Origin: Begonia masoniana
Taxonomy: Eukaryota > Streptophyta > Magnoliopsida > Cucurbitales > Begoniaceae
Direction of reading: 5' to 3'
Length of the DNA stretch: 64,000 nt
NCBI GenBank assembly: GCA_022432975.1
Contig: CM039509.1
Span: 29,203,834-29,267,833 of the forward strand
A program made the translations under genes and the position numbers. Below are positions 1 to 13,000 of the stretch, piece by piece (positions within the stretch are counted from its first letter, which is position 1; every line of letters starts with the position of its first letter). The notes beneath the pieces were generated by a model. That model was not told the DNA's origin, searched no databases, and worked only from the letters and a program-made list of their open reading frames with translations.

Positions 1-650
1 ATTTCCGACCATACAACGCCTCATACGGAGCCATGCCGATAGTAGCCTGGAAGCTGTTGTTGTATGAGAACTCGATCAGTGGCAAATACCTGCACCACGA
101 TCCCTCAAACTCAAGCACACACGCTCTGAGCATATCCCCCAAAATCTGATTTGTCTTTTCTGTCTGACCATCAGTCGGAGGATGAAACGCTGTGCTGAAG
201 TTAAGCTGAGTCCCCATAGCTTTGTGCAGACTCTTCCAGAACTTCGATGTAAACCTCGGATCTCGATCCGAGACAATAGAAACCGGCACTCCGTGCAACT
301 TCACAATCTCTTGCACATAGAGCTCTGCGAGCTGATCCATAGAAGACGTCATCTTCACAGGCAAAAAGTGAGCCGACATTGCAATCGTCCACAATAACCC
401 AAATGCCGTTATGGCCTCTCGTAGTCCTCGGGAGCCCCACAATGAAATTCATGGAGATCTGCTCCCACTTCGTACTTGGCCACCAGAAGTGCTGCCTCAA
501 ATCCCGGTACATCTCGGTACTCCCTGTAGTCCATGCACATCCTGAGGGTCCCGCCTTTCTTCTTGACGAATAGAACAGGCGCACCCCAGGGTGAAACACT
601 GGGGTCGAATGAAACCTTTCTTCAAATAACTCATAGGTTCTTGAGATACC
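1..650 (-). pseudogene. Element M: deleted Ty3/Gypsy pol fragment (integrase joined to RT)
   Basis: Reading on the minus strand, this matches the integrase core and zinc-finger part of element B (about 53470-54110), then jumps near 524 to sequence matching the start of B's reverse transcriptase (about 55480-55600). The integrase finger linker, RNase H and most of RT are therefore missing. Two smaller gaps relative to B lie near 373-383 (around the DRLTKSA region) and near 470. No single frame runs through the segment, so it cannot make a working enzyme. The left side continues outside the window. Similarity stops near 640-650, where unrelated DNA begins. The family assignment is secure; the exact breakpoints are by eye. 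Confidence 0.85.
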
Positions 651-2037
651 TCGGTTTCTATTTGTTGCAAGAAGGTAGAGTTAGGAATTATACGTCAAAA
701 TGAACCTCAACTCCCTGGTCATCTGGTGCGTACTGTATAACACTGGTTGGGACGGTAGTAGTGGTATCGCAAGCGAAGTCAAAAGTAGAAGTAAGACCAA
801 GGAAGAACAAGAGCATGGAAGTCGAGGGGGTGCATATCAGACTTTCGGGAAACCCCCAAAGGCAAGTGAAGTAGTATTATCATTCAAGTGGATAAAATCC
901 TGCAATTGATCGGAGAACTCTTCTTAGTACAACAGGATATTGTTCGCTCGGCTTTCATCTCCGCTACCTTGCTAGCACTGCCGACACATGAGCGTCCCGG
1001 AGCTCATGCATTGATTTGGCCACGACCTCAGGTTCGATAGGAGACAAGTGCTCCCAGAAGGTAGCCAGGGTTTATTCCGGTTCTTGATTCTCGTTATCTA
1101 TACGTGAAATTTCTTCATTGATTGAGAAAAGTCTTTTGACGGTAACTAGTAGATCCATCTCCCTTTGCTTTGCCAAATAGAGACTGAAAGATGCTTCTAT
1201 TTTTAGGCATTTTTCTTCGTCTAACTACGTTAACTTAACCATTCGCTTCTCTTTTTGATTATTATTAGTCATTTTTTCTTCTTTTTCATAAGTGGTGTCA
1301 TGTCTTGCTTATGATGCCCTCTCTTACTTCTGTATATTAATCTTTCTTTATTATGACTTAGCCGAACTACTTACCTCGGGTTAGGAGAGTCCTTTATGAA
1401 AAAGATCCATATACCATGTACAACAAGCCTACCCATCATCAAAGCTAGTAAGCCCTTCTATGGTCTCATTATCTAAGAAGAAGGCTCGCAAGATCTGTCC
1501 TAATTCAAAGCCCATAAAAGAAAGGTGGCTCATCACATGAAATCATGCAAGGATCCAAGCCCATCTATCTCCTACATGAAAGGATCAGAGTCCAGTCCAT
1601 CCTAATAGCCTAGAAAATGACAGCCAAGTCTTTTTGTCATTTTCTTCTTTTATAAACTTCTTCACTAAACTCAATTCAAAAAAATTTTCTTCCCTATTTG
1701 AATAATCAAGCCTAGTGCTAGTGTGAACTTACTGATTGAGCTGTAAATGGCTGGGAAAAAGCAAGCGTCTGATCAGATAAATCAAGTCAATCAAAGCCCT
1801 TCTCATGGTAAGTAACAATTGGCTGAACGTACTTTGGCAGCTCCCGGTGGAGTACTAGTCGGACAGATTCTCATAGGTGTCAAGCTACGTTATACCCACG
1901 AAAAACAGGGGTCGGCTAGAAGTCAGAGAGGGCATCATCTCCCTAAAAGAGTATGCTTTTTGAGGACAAAATCAAATGAAAAGTTAAAATCTCTCACATG
2001 GCAACAGCTACCATTGACTAAATGAAGTCAGTCAATC
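651..2037. other. Unassigned old flank, no gene recognised
   Basis: I see no LTR, gag or pol similarity here. Open frames at 700-909 and 1819-2025 are short and have no recognisable domain. The mixed base composition and texture recall plant organellar intergenic DNA, but I recognise no organellar gene, so that origin is only a guess. The segment was once contiguous with 4657-4829 and 27213-30039 before K and I inserted. Confidence 0.4.
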
Positions 2038-2993
2038 TGTAACGCCCGGGTTTTTTTGGGTTTCTGCTCTTAGGGGTATTTTCATAAATGAACAAATTAA
2101 GGTTATTTCTCAAGCGAGAAGTTTTGTTAGAACCCTAGTTATTTATTAGGATTTTTAGAGGAATAAATAAATTTTTAGAAATCTAAATGGATAGCGTAAC
2201 GCCAAGTTTCAATTTTTCCGCATATAATGTTTTAAGTCGTAAAAATAGTAAATTAAATCTGTTTTGTGAACGGAGAGTTTCTTTAGAACCCTAGAAATAA
2301 GTTGAAATATTTGGAGGAATAAGAAAGTTTCAGAGGAGCCAAATCGATAGACGAAATAACAAATTAAACAAATAATTGAACAAAAGGGCAAAACAGTAAT
2401 TTACATGGTTAAAATTTATTTAAAACCAACAAATTCCTCCTCCTCTCATTCTCCCTTTTCTCCTACTTGAGTTCTCTCCTTGGCGACATTTCTTTCCTTC
2501 CTCCCACGCCGCTTCTCCAATGTCGATCAACACTCTCTCCCTCGGCGATTCTTCTTCAATTTTTCTTCCCCTATTGACGCTCTAGGTAAGATGCATATGT
2601 TTTGGACCTTTAGTTTGACGTTTTTGGAGTTGTTTTTTATTAGGTTTTCAGTTAGGGTTTTGATAAAATGTGTTTCCGTGTTAGAAATTGTTAGAGTTGC
2701 AATATTAATGATTTTTGAAGGTAGATTAGGAGTTTTTATCAATAGTTAGGTTGAAATTGGAGGTTAAATGATATAAATGTCAATTAGGGCTTGTTGGAAA
2801 ATAGGTGAGCACAACGTGCTTGATGAATTGCCCGAGAGAAGTAATTAAAGGTTCTAGAGAAATTAGTTTTGGCTAGGAGATTAGTTTAAGTTTAGAATTC
2901 GTTTATTATGGATCGGTTTTAATGCCTTTATTTATGAAATGCCTTAGGTGGACACGGCTTACGGATGGTACTCGACATTGCTAAGGATGCCAG

Positions 2994-3538
2994 GTAAATG
3001 GGTGCTAGGTTTCCGGCCCTTAAGGCCCTACATCGTGTCAATGCTAGGCTTTCGTGTTTGGGTGATGATTTTCCAATTGTGGGATTTAATGAGTCGGGTA
3101 GCCTAGGATGTTGGTTATTAGTTGTTTGTTGAGTTCGTTGCGAGTAAAGTAAGTTCATGTACATTCGTGAATTGTTTTGATGGTATGTTATATGTGAATT
3201 CCTCATGCATCATGATTGCTCAAATGACATACGAAATGTTTTACATGCATGAAATTGAAATGTACGTAATGATTAAGTGTGACTTGGGGCGTTATTGCCA
3301 TGACAACAAAACTGTCAGTGAGGACCATGATCACTGTCCATAAAATGGACCATGAATACTGTCCGTGAGGACCATATACACGCACTTGCCTACTCCCCAA
3401 CATAATTCATGTCAAGTAAAAAGGATACGAACAAGTAAATGAACATGTTTTTACGAAAGTCATACATTCATGCATATGTTATTGATAGTGCATTCCCTTG
3501 TTAAGCATTAGGCTTAATGTTTATGTTGTATGATGTAG
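2994..3538 (+). other. Intron-like module in LTR K
   Basis: Donor-like CCAG|GTAAAT is at 2990-2999 and acceptor-like TGATGTAG|GTGA ends at 3538. CCTACATCGT just inside the donor (near 3024-3033) pairs with the acceptor arm ATGATGTAGG, with one G-U pair. Between them lie short inverted or tandem copies of a GGACCATGA/ACTGTCC motif (3319-3382). Splicing itself is inferred. Confidence 0.55.
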
Positions 3539-4172
3539 GTGAAGAGATCAGAGGTGAGGAGCCTCCTTTCGATGGTCAAGCATAGGTGGTTGATTGGATA
3601 GAACTCGTGGCGATGGAACGTGTTTTGGCAAGGCTTACCGACCCGTGGGTGACTCAGAGTTCTCTTGGTAAAAGTAGGCTTATGTGGTAGAAATGGAATT
3701 TATTGGTTATGGTTTGGTTGTATAGTTGTTAGCTCGGATAATTTGTGATTTTAGATAGTTCTATTTTTATGGGTTTGCTTTTGGTTGAAGTTAGAAGTTT
3801 CCGCTGCGTATGTCTGAGATCAATGGGTTGATGATTTTGGTGTATGGTTTTGAAATGAAAATGGTGTGTGTGTTATGTGGAAGTAGAAGTAATGGCTTTA
3901 GGATATAGTGGAGTTGTTTAGATATTTTTAAATTTGTTGGGGTATGTTCGGTTTTTAAAACGATCTCCGCAATTTGTTTTTCATGAATTTTGAATGCGTA
4001 TAGGTTACTCTTAGTGTTGTGTTTTAGCTGATTGATGGAATTGAAAAGTGTATGTAGGTGGATGAGTTTTTATGTTTATTTTTGATTGAGTGTTGGAGGA
4101 TAAAGTAAATGGTGGTAGAAGTAAGTGGTGATGTATGAGTGGTGCAGGGTATTGGAAAATGGATGGGACAAC

Positions 4173-4267
4173 GCTCTGGAATTCAGATTCTAGAGCGGTC
4201 GCCGATCGATCGCAAGAAGAGCGATCGATCGGAAACTAGTTGGCTGAGCGCTCTGGTTTTCCAGAGC
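4173..4267 (+). repeat. Palindrome cluster and CTCTGG hairpins of LTR K
   Basis: Hairpin 4173-4196 pairs GCTCTGGA with TCTAGAGC; hairpin 4250-4267 pairs GCTCTGG with CCAGAGC over a TTTT loop. Between them is a run of GCCGATCGATCG-type palindromes. The same hairpin type occurs at the matching place in LTRs A, B, E, I and J. Confidence 0.7.
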
Positions 4268-4656
4268 ACTAGCCGATCGATCGGCTGTGATGGTTTTGGG
4301 CAGTTATGCCAATTTTTTCCCCTACCTTCACCACTTTGGCTTCTTAAATGTATTTTACAAGCGCCCCCATGTATTTTAAAGGAATTTTAAGGACCCAAAA
4401 GCCGAGTCAACATTTTTTGTCGAAATATGGTTTTTACCCCATTTTGATGTTTTAAAAGTCGACGAACTTTACGCACAACATGTTTAAGTCAAAGTTAGAC
4501 TATAAAGGGATCGATTGAGGTGGGTCACTCGTCTATGTCCATTTTATTTTAGAGTGTCAAGTAAAAAGAAAATTTTATGTGAACTTACGAGGTCTCAAGT
4601 TAAGATTACGTCATGGCTAGGCCATGGCGGCCCTGACTGGGTTGGGGTCGCGCACA

Positions 4657-4829
4657 TAATCCTAGTTGAGTTTCCTTCATCTTGTTATCAACATAGAAGC
4701 ATTTAGATTAGACTTAGCATACAAGAAAAAAAGAATGCGCTCCTGCCGGCTTAAACTGAAACTAGAAAGGGGAATTTGCAACACTTTGAGTAGAAGGCCC
4801 AGGTATTTAGTTGAGTGAAGAACTCCCTC
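4657..4829. other. Old flank between K and I
   Basis: A 173-bp remnant of the pre-insertion locus. Its last five bases, CCCTC, are the left copy of element I's target duplication. No coding signal is seen. Confidence 0.6.
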
Positions 4830-5093
4830 TGTGACGACCCTAATACTGTACCCGATTTTCCGTACTATTTTTTTTTATCTTTATATCCTAAATAAATCTC
4901 GTACGTGTGAGCGGAATTAAAACTTTTTAAATCGAGATTGAAGTCTAAGTTTATAAACCATTAACAAACTTTAAAACAATTTAAATAAAACTTAAAACAA
5001 TTAATTAAAATAATTAAAAACCATTAAAAACCGTCGGCCAGCGAAACAACAAAAACAGGGGCATAAGGGACTTTTGTCCCAAAAATGTTAGGG

Positions 5094-5249
5094 GCGATCG
5101 ATCGCCCAAAACCGGCGATCGATCGCCCTATGGCGATGACACACTAGCGATCGCTCGCCAGTTGGATCGCCCCTAGGAGATCACTTATGCCCAGCGATCG
5201 CCATTGCCTGGCGATCGCTCGGCAAATGCTCTGGAAATTCTTCCAGAGC
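5094..5249 (-). repeat. GCGATCGATCGC palindrome array and CTCTGGAA hairpin, LTR I left
   Basis: Repeated short palindromes (GGCGATCGATCGCC and variants) end in a perfect hairpin at 5228-5249, where GCTCTGGAA pairs with TTCCAGAGC. In the right LTR of the same element (25082-25103) the stem reads CTCTTGAA/TTCGAGAG: both partners of one base pair changed, G-C to U-G. Confidence 0.75.
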
Positions 5250-5743
5250 GCAACCAAGAGGGGTGATTGATCGGCCCTTGCAGGCGATCGGTCGCCAACC
5301 CCTCTGCCACCCCCTTTTCTTTTCCTTCCTTCTTCTTTCTTTCTCTTCCCCTACTTCTCTATACACCTAACACCCCTTCACCATTTCATCAACACAAACA
5401 TCAAATATATGTTCAAACATACTCACTCAAAATAAACGGCTCCAAAACACATTTAAAACATAATCCGTTTTCGTAAAAACAAACTGTGTGATCCTATCAA
5501 CTATCAGAACCAAACACCCTAAAACTCAAATCGTAATCCTATCAACTATCAGAACCAAACACCCTAAAATGTTTCTATACAACCATCAGTCTGACAATTC
5601 TGAAAAATCATCAAAACACCTAACCATGAGTCCCACGGATAAAAATACGCCTCGACTGCGCCAGCACACTCCCGCAACCATCCTCCGTCAACTGCATCAC
5701 TCCTCAGGTGGAGGGATTTCGTCCTCACCTGTGTCGAAGTCAC

Positions 5744-6334
5744 CTACACCATACAGACACCTATGAGATAAAAATCTCAGCAAGCTCTATGTAAATGTCA
5801 TGCATGCTGTGCGTATGAGTTCATAAATCATGCATCATTTTCATTATCTTTACTCTGGTTGTCACCGAGATCTCAACCCCTTAACCGGAGAGGGCACATC
5901 CAGCGGTCGGACTACCCTTTCCAGCTAGAGGAGGGGGGTACACGCTTACAATATGTACAGCCGTGCTTGAGCCCCATCTCGCATGACCTGTAGCTATATG
6001 AGTACATAATAGATGCGGTATTGTGACAGACCCCTTCGTGCCTACACAATAGATCAATAGCCCCTCTCCAGGCCGCATCGCCATTTTCTTTAAAACATTG
6101 TGCGAAAATTAATTTTCTATGCATAATTTAAAACCGTTATGTGTGAACAGTTAATGGCTTAATTTAAACATACAGCATATTTACCATCAAGACTATAGAA
6201 ACATAAACTATAAAACAAAACTAAACCTAATTACCCCACCAAAGCAAATTAAACAATCACGTCATCAAAACTCCTCGAGACGACCTCGACGTACAATGTA
6301 GGTCAATCGACCAGAGAAAATTTCGAGAACTTAC
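5744..6334 (-). other. Intron-like module in LTR I (left)
   Basis: On the minus strand the donor is AAG|GTAAGT at 6334 and the acceptor GGTGTAG|GTGAC at 5744, a span of 591 bp. The acceptor-side arm (5743-5754) is GTATGGTGTAGG. The donor-side arm (6291-6302) is decayed here but intact in the right LTR. The span is 591 bp in both LTRs. Confidence 0.6.
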
Positions 6335-7314
6335 CTTATGTCCCATGCAATCCAAGCTCTGTCCACCAGCGTTCACCTAGAGCAATTTCACATTATTGTC
6401 GTCAAAACGAGTTTAAACTATTAAACGTCCAAATTTAACGAAACCTTAACTAAGGAAATTCCTTAAAGCTCTAATTTGATTCCTTGAAACACTTTTATCC
6501 AGCGTTCAACACTCGATACCTCAAAACTTCTATTAACGAGCTTTTTCGAAAACCCCTAAAATTTTCTAATTTTAACTTTTCTCACAAATCAATTTAACTT
6601 CGTCCAACAACGTTCAATACGTTCTTTACATTCACAATCACAATAAACCTATCAACCTCGAACCCTAAATCACGATTTTCACAAACCCTAAACAAAATCC
6701 TAATCGTTTTTAACTCCGTAAAACTAAAAACTAAGGCCGGAAAACGTTAGAGACTTACTTAGAATCGAGTTTGGGGAAGAAATTGCAAAGAAAACAAGTC
6801 GAACGGAGATCGTTGGTTGTCGGAAATGGAGATCGCCGTTGGGAACCGTCGAAGGAGGGAGAGAGATCGCAGGGGAGAGAAGATGGCTTGGAGAAGAAGA
6901 AGAAGACAATTAGTTTTTAATAGATTTTGGCTTGGTAAATTACAATTTTGCCCTTCCTTTGATTTTCTATTTGTTTCGTCCTTCCTTCGTTAATTAACCG
7001 ACGATTCGGTTTCTCCAAATTTTCTTATTTCTCCAATAAGTCCAACTTATTACTAGGGTTCTTTTAAAACTGTCCGTTCGCAAAACGGACCTCGTTTACG
7101 ATTTTTACTAAAGTACCATTTATATTACGATTAACGTAATTCTCGTAAAATTAGCGTTACGACCCCTAAAATTCCCAAAATTTTCTTAAAATACACATTA
7201 ATTATTAGGATTCCAGTAACGCTTTCCATTAACAAAACAGACTTGAATTGACATATTTACGAAAATGTCATTATCTATTTAATTTACAAATCCCGAAAAA
7301 AGCTGGGTGTTACA

Positions 7315-7593
7315 TTCCATCCACCTTATTTAAAATTTTGTCCTCAAAATTTCACTTAGCTCGTAGTCTTTGGCATTACTGTCCCTCGCTTTGAGACCTT
7401 ACACTACGATTTACAATCACGCCGTTCATTTCGAGTCTCCTTCCTCCATCTCTCCAAAATTTTAAATCTCCCCAATTAAGCGTCTCGATTCTATCCCATA
7501 CATAGGGTCAATCCATATGGTTTTAAACTAGAACCCCTAAAACCGAATGACGCATCTTTAACCTCTTGACCTCTTCTATTGCATTTGATTTGA
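7315..7593 (-). other. Polypurine tract and start of element I non-coding interior
   Basis: The polypurine tract (TAAGGTGGATGGAA on the minus strand) touches the 3' LTR. The following bases align by eye with E's interior at 40438-40625, including the shared TTTGTCCTCAAAATTT-like stretch and a CTTAGCT...TAGTC block. No open frame continues here. Confidence 0.7.
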
Positions 7594-7598
7594 CTAAT

Positions 7599-9985
7599 TG
7601 TAACGACCCTTACCCTTACCCTTTATTTTCCCGTGTAAAATTTTTCATTTTCTTATTCACTTAACGCGTATAACTGTAAACCTGACTTTTGTGCGGAAAT
7701 AACACTTTAAAAATCGAAATTGAAATTGTTAACGGCGTTGGAAATTTTCTTTGAAAACTATCTAAAATAAACTTAAAAACATTAACTAAACCTTTAATTA
7801 TTTAAAGAAAACAATAAATATAAATTCTCTTTTTTTTTTTATAAAGGCATGTTCTGCCATCTTTGGCAGAACAAGTGGCGATTGCTCATAGCGAGCAATC
7901 GCCAATAGGCGATTGGTATATTACCCAGCGATCGCCAATGGCGATCGCCAGGCAATAGGTGGCGATTATTCGCCACCTTCTCTGGATTTCTCCAGAGAAG
8001 GGTGAACTCCCTTGTCGCTTCAAGCAGAGGGAGGGGCGATTGATCTCCTCCCTCAGGCGACTATTCGCCACTGCCTCTGGATTTTGAAATCAAGAGGCTG
8101 CTTTTCTTAACCCACTTCACGCCCTGCACACACATTTATACAAATTCTCTAACTTTTCCATTCCTTTATCACTCTCCTTTTCATACATTTCACAAAAACA
8201 CGTTCCTGCACAATAACACTATCACTAGCATACATTTCACTCGATACCTATTACCCGTTCGCCGACTCAAAACACAAAGCACCTTAAAACGTCACCAATT
8301 TCTTAAAACAAATCGCGTGGATCCATTTGCAAATTTAACATATCCTCCTGTTTTTAAAATCAGTAAAACATTACAAAATATGTTTAATCACCCAAAACAC
8401 TTTCTATCCACTATCCAGTTTCCAACATCCTATAACGTTCTAACAAATTTCTATCCAAAATAACCCAAATACATATGAACGTCCCCACGGGTCAAAATGA
8501 CGCTCCGACGGCCAGCGTACTCCCACGGGCCTCCTCCCTCAACATGCTCATACATCAGGCGGAGGGACGTCTTCCTCACCTGTCTCAATGTCACCTACAC
8601 CATAGAATTAAACACGTGAGCTAGAGGCTCAGTAAATCTAAGTGAATGCAAATGTATGCTATGCTATGCTCTTTCAAACTATGCATTCTTTTCATTTCAT
8701 TTCATTTCTTTCTTTAGGTTTCTATGGGTCACCCCGGGCTTCACTCTCGTTAGACAGGAGCGGCACATCCTGCGATTGGATGGCCCCTCGGATCTAACCG
8801 GGGGGAAAGCATGCTTCCTACGACAGCCATTCCTGAACCACCGCCAGCGGCGTGACTATCTCTGTGTTCAATTACATTTTTGTTAACTTTTTCCATGAAA
8901 ACGTGCTTTGAAATTCATTTTGCATGCGTGCTTAGAAAACAATGCATGGATATGCTCAATACGATGACAATAGCAGAACAATGAAAACAAAGCATCAATA
9001 ATTAACGAACACTACAATTAACAGCCTAACCAAACGTAAGCTAGCTACCCGTTCTCAATACCCCACAAACAAGCATCACCAATTTCCTTGATCAACGACT
9101 ATTCTCACGGTGTAGGCCTAGATGGCCAAACAAAGTCACAGAGACTTACCTTGCGTCCGTCGTATACCGAGCTTCGTCCACAATTGCTTGTTCACCTATA
9201 ACATTTCACAATATACTTATTAAATCGAGTCTAAAATTATCAAACACCAAAATTACTAACTCCTAACTAAAGAAAAATCTCCTAAACTCTATTTTAGTTC
9301 GTTGAGGCATTTCGTCGAGCAATTCGCGTTCGAGAATCACCACACCTCCATTAATGGAGGTTTTTTAAGCTCCAACTTAGCCACATCTCCAATACGACTC
9401 AACAAACCGACAAACTAAGCTCCGATAATCATCAATACGTCTATTGGAGGCATAAATAAGCTCAACCTATAAATTTCAAACATCGATTCACGTTTTCACG
9501 AAAACCCTAATGAACCCTATTCGTTTTAAACCTTAGAAATCAATACCTAACGTTCCAAAAGTGTAGAGCCTCACCTAGAGGGCGAAGACGATGAAGAAAC
9601 GTGAAGAGTCGTCGGAGATTGGAAGGAAATCGTCGCCGGAAATGATGAATCGCCGGAGAAGAGGAGAAGAGTCGCGCCAAAGGAGGGAGAGAAAGTGGAG
9701 TTGGCGTGCGTGAGGGGAAAAGAGTGATAATTTGATTTTTAATTAAAATTGGCTTGTGCATTTACCAAATCGCCCTTCCATTTGATTTCAATTTCTTCTT
9801 CCAATTGTCTCGTTATTTAACTAACGGTCCGATTCTCCAAAATTCTCATATTTTACCATAAATTCCAATTAATTATTACGGCTTCGTTAAAACTTTTCGT
9901 TTGAAAAACGAACTTAATTTGACATATTTACAAAATTACTGTCTATATTGGAATAAAATTAAATCCCGTAAAGCCGGGTGTTACA
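7599..9985 (-). mobile_element. Left (3') LTR of element A
   Basis: It runs from TGTAACGACCCTTACCC to CCGGGTGTTACA. It is followed by a polypurine tract at 9986-9999 (minus strand TTAAGGTGGGTGGAA), so it is the 3' LTR. It includes GGCGATTGC-type palindromes at about 7877-8070 and a hairpin at 7977-8000 (CTTCTCTGGA with TCCAGAGAAG). Confidence 0.93.
8595..9149 (-). other. Intron-like module in LTR A (left)
   Basis: Donor AAG|GTAAGTC is at 9149 and acceptor TATGGTGTAG|GTGAC at 8595 on the minus strand, 555 bp. The donor-side arm CCTACACCGT (9107-9116) pairs with acceptor ATGGTGTAGG with one G-U pair. The right LTR copy (15641-16195) has exactly the same length. Confidence 0.6.
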
Positions 9986-10025
9986 TTCCACCCACCTTAA
10001 CTGGAATTTTGTCCTCAAAATTTAG

Positions 10026-13000
10026 CTATACAAATAGTTCAGGATACTTTAGCATCATATCCTGCTGTCTCTCCCAGGTAGCCTCCTCAACATCGTGGTT
10101 CCTCCACAAAACCTTTACTAGAGGAATCTCCTTATTGCGCAATACCTTAATAGAAGACTCCAGGATTCGTACTGGCCTTTCCTCATAGGTCAGCGTTGGT
10201 TGCACTTCAATCTCCATTGTTTCAATGACGTGTGATGGATTGCGTATACACTTTCTGAGCATAGACACGTGGAACACATCGTGAATACCTTCCATAGACG
10301 CCGGGAGTTGTAACCTGTACGCCATGGTTCCAATCCTCATCAGAATAGGGAATGGCCCCACAAAACGAGAGTTCAATTTGCCCCACCTTCCAAATCGCAT
10401 TACGCCTTTGAATGGAGAAATCTTTAAATACACCTCGTCACCTTCCTTGAACTGTAATTCTCTCCGTCTAGTGTCAGCATAACTCTTTTGGCGGCTTTGT
10501 GCAATCTCTATGCGTTGTCTAATAACAGCGATCTTCTCCGCCGTTTGTTGCAAAATATCTGGGCCAACAATGCTAGCTTCGCCTACCTCATCCCAATATA
10601 GTGGAGACCTGCATTTTTGACCATACAGCGCCTCATACGGAGCCATGCCAATAGTAGCCTGGAAGCTGTTGTTGTACGAAAACTCAATCAATGGCAGATA
10701 TCGGCTCCACGAGCCCTGAAACTCTAGCACGCAAGCTCTAAGCATATCCTCAAGAATCTGATTTGTTCTTTCTGTCTGTCCGTCAGTCTGAGGATGAAAT
10801 GCCGTGCTGAAATTCAACTGAGTTTTCATTGCCTTGTGTAAACTCTTCTAGAACTTCGAAGTAAATCTGGCATCTCTATCAGAAACAATAGAGATGTGCA
10901 CTCCGTGTAGTATGACAATCTCCTGTATGTACAGCTCAGCTAGCTGATCCATAGAATACGTCATTTTCACTGGCAGGAAGTGGGCTGTCTTCGTCAAACG
11001 GTCCACTATTACCCATATACCATCGTGCCCCTTTGTCGTTCTCGGGAGTCCAACTATAAAATCTGTGGATATTTGCTCCCATTTCCACTCTGGAATAGGC
11101 AGTGGCTGTAAAGTTCCAGCTGGCCTTTGATGTTCTGCCTTAACCTGTTGGCAAATCAGGCAGGTTTCCACGTACCTGGCAATTTCTCTTTTCATGTTAG
11201 GCCACCAAAAATGTTGTCTCAAATCTCTATACATTTTGGTGCTCCCCGGATGCACCGAATACGCCGAGGAATGTGCCTCATTCAAGATCTCATTTTTCAG
11301 CTCATCATCATTAGGCACGTACCACCTGTGCCTGAATTTCAGTACTCCATCATCTGTCAGGCTGAAGTCGGATAAATCTTCAGATGTCATGCTCATTCGA
11401 TGCCTTTCGCACTCCGAATCGTCTTGTTCAGCCACCCGTATTCTGTCCAAAATCGTCGGTCTAAGAGAGATGTTAGTAAGCATGCTGGACAATTCTGCCA
11501 CAATCTCCACATCGAACTTCTCAATCTCAGACCTTATTATTACTGACATTGATGCAAGCGAAGGCTGGCTCGTTGTAGGCATTCGGCTCAAGGCATCAGC
11601 TACTTTATTTGCCCTCCCTGGGTGGTATTTAATTTCAAAATCGTAATCTTTAACGAATTCCAGCCACCTTCTTTGCCGCATGTTCAACTCTTTCTGTGTA
11701 AATAGATATTTTAGGCTCTTGTGATCCGAGAACACTTCACACTGCTGCCCATACAGATAGTGTCTCCAGATTTTTAACGCAAAAACGACCGCTGCAAGCT
11801 CAAGGTCATGTGTCGGATAGTTTTGCTCATATGGCTTCAACTGTCTAGAAGCATAAGCAATGACTTTGCCTTCCTGCATCAATACACATCCCAGTCCAAT
11901 TCTCGAACCATCACAGTAAATACTGAACTTATCACCCTCGACTGGTAGTGTCAGAACTGGAGCCGTAGTCAATCTCTGTTTCAGCTCCACAAAGCTCTTC
12001 TCACAAGCAGGAGACCATACAAATCTTTCATTCTTTCTCGTCAATCGAGATAGAGGGACGGCTATCTTTGAAAATCCCTCGATGAATTTCTTGTAATATC
12101 CAGCTAAACCAAGAAATCCCTGTACCTCTCGTACATTCTTAGGCTGTGGCCATTGTTTGACAACCTCTATTTTAGCTGGATCCACTGAGACTCCCTCCTG
12201 AGATATGATATGACCGAGAAAGCTTATTTGATCGAGCCAGAATTCACACTTAGAAAATTTCGGATACAATTGATGCTGACACAAGGTCCTTAGAACAATC
12301 CGTAAATGTTCCTCGTGCTCCTCCTTTGTCTTAGAATAAACCAGGATGTCATCTATAAAAACAACGACGAACCTGTCTAAATACTCTTTGAAGACGCGAT
12401 TCAACATATCCATAAACGCTGCAGGAGCATTTGTAAGTCCAAAAGACATCACAAGAAATTCGTAATGTCCATACCTCGTTCGGAACGCTGTCTTTTCAAT
12501 ATCTTCTTTTCGGACCTTCAACTGATAATAACCCGAGCGTAGGTCAATCCTAGAAAACACTCGGGCACCCTGCAGTTGGTCAAATAGATCATCAATTCGG
12601 GGCAGTGGATACTTGTTTTTCACGGTCAATTTATTTAACTCTCGATAATCAACGCACATCCTGAGAGTTCCGTCCTTTTTCTTTACAAATAGGACTGGCG
12701 CGCCCCAAGGAGAAAAGCTGGGTCGAATAAACCCTTTGTCTAATAATTCCTCCAACTGTGACTTCAGCTCCTTCAATTCAGCAGGCGCCAATCTATACGC
12801 ATTCTTGGATACAGGTGCTGAACTCGGATAAACATCAATTACAAACTAGATCTCCCGATCAGGTGGTAGTCCGGGAAAATCGTCGAGAAAAATCTTTGAG
12901 AATTCCTTAACAACTGGAAGATCATCCGGTTTCAACTTATCAAATAGTCGAGTATCAATCACCGTGGCCACAAAAATCGAGCACCCATCCTTAAATTGTT

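Larger units (their letters stand above)
2038..4656 (+). mobile_element. Solo LTR K (gypsy, plus orientation)
   Basis: It starts TGTAACGCCCGGG and ends GGGTTGGGGTCGCGCACA, and is flanked by CAATC on the left and TAATC on the right, a 5-bp target duplication with one transition. No internal region is present, so it is the product of LTR-LTR recombination. The last 60 bases resemble the reverse complement of the start of LTR F (GGCGGCCCTGA, GGGTTGGGGTCG), so K and F are related but lie in opposite orientation. It holds the intron-like module (2994-3538), palindromic GATCGATCG repeats and two hairpins near 4173-4267. Confidence 0.8.
4830..7314 (-). mobile_element. Left (3') LTR of element I
   Basis: 2485 bp, beginning TGTGACGACC and ending AGCTGGGTGTTACA. 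It is followed by a polypurine tract on the minus strand (7315-7328, read as TAAGGTGGATGGAA), which makes this the 3' LTR. It has the intron-like module at 5744-6334 and GCGATCGATCGCC-type palindromes at about 5094-5290. Confidence 0.9.
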
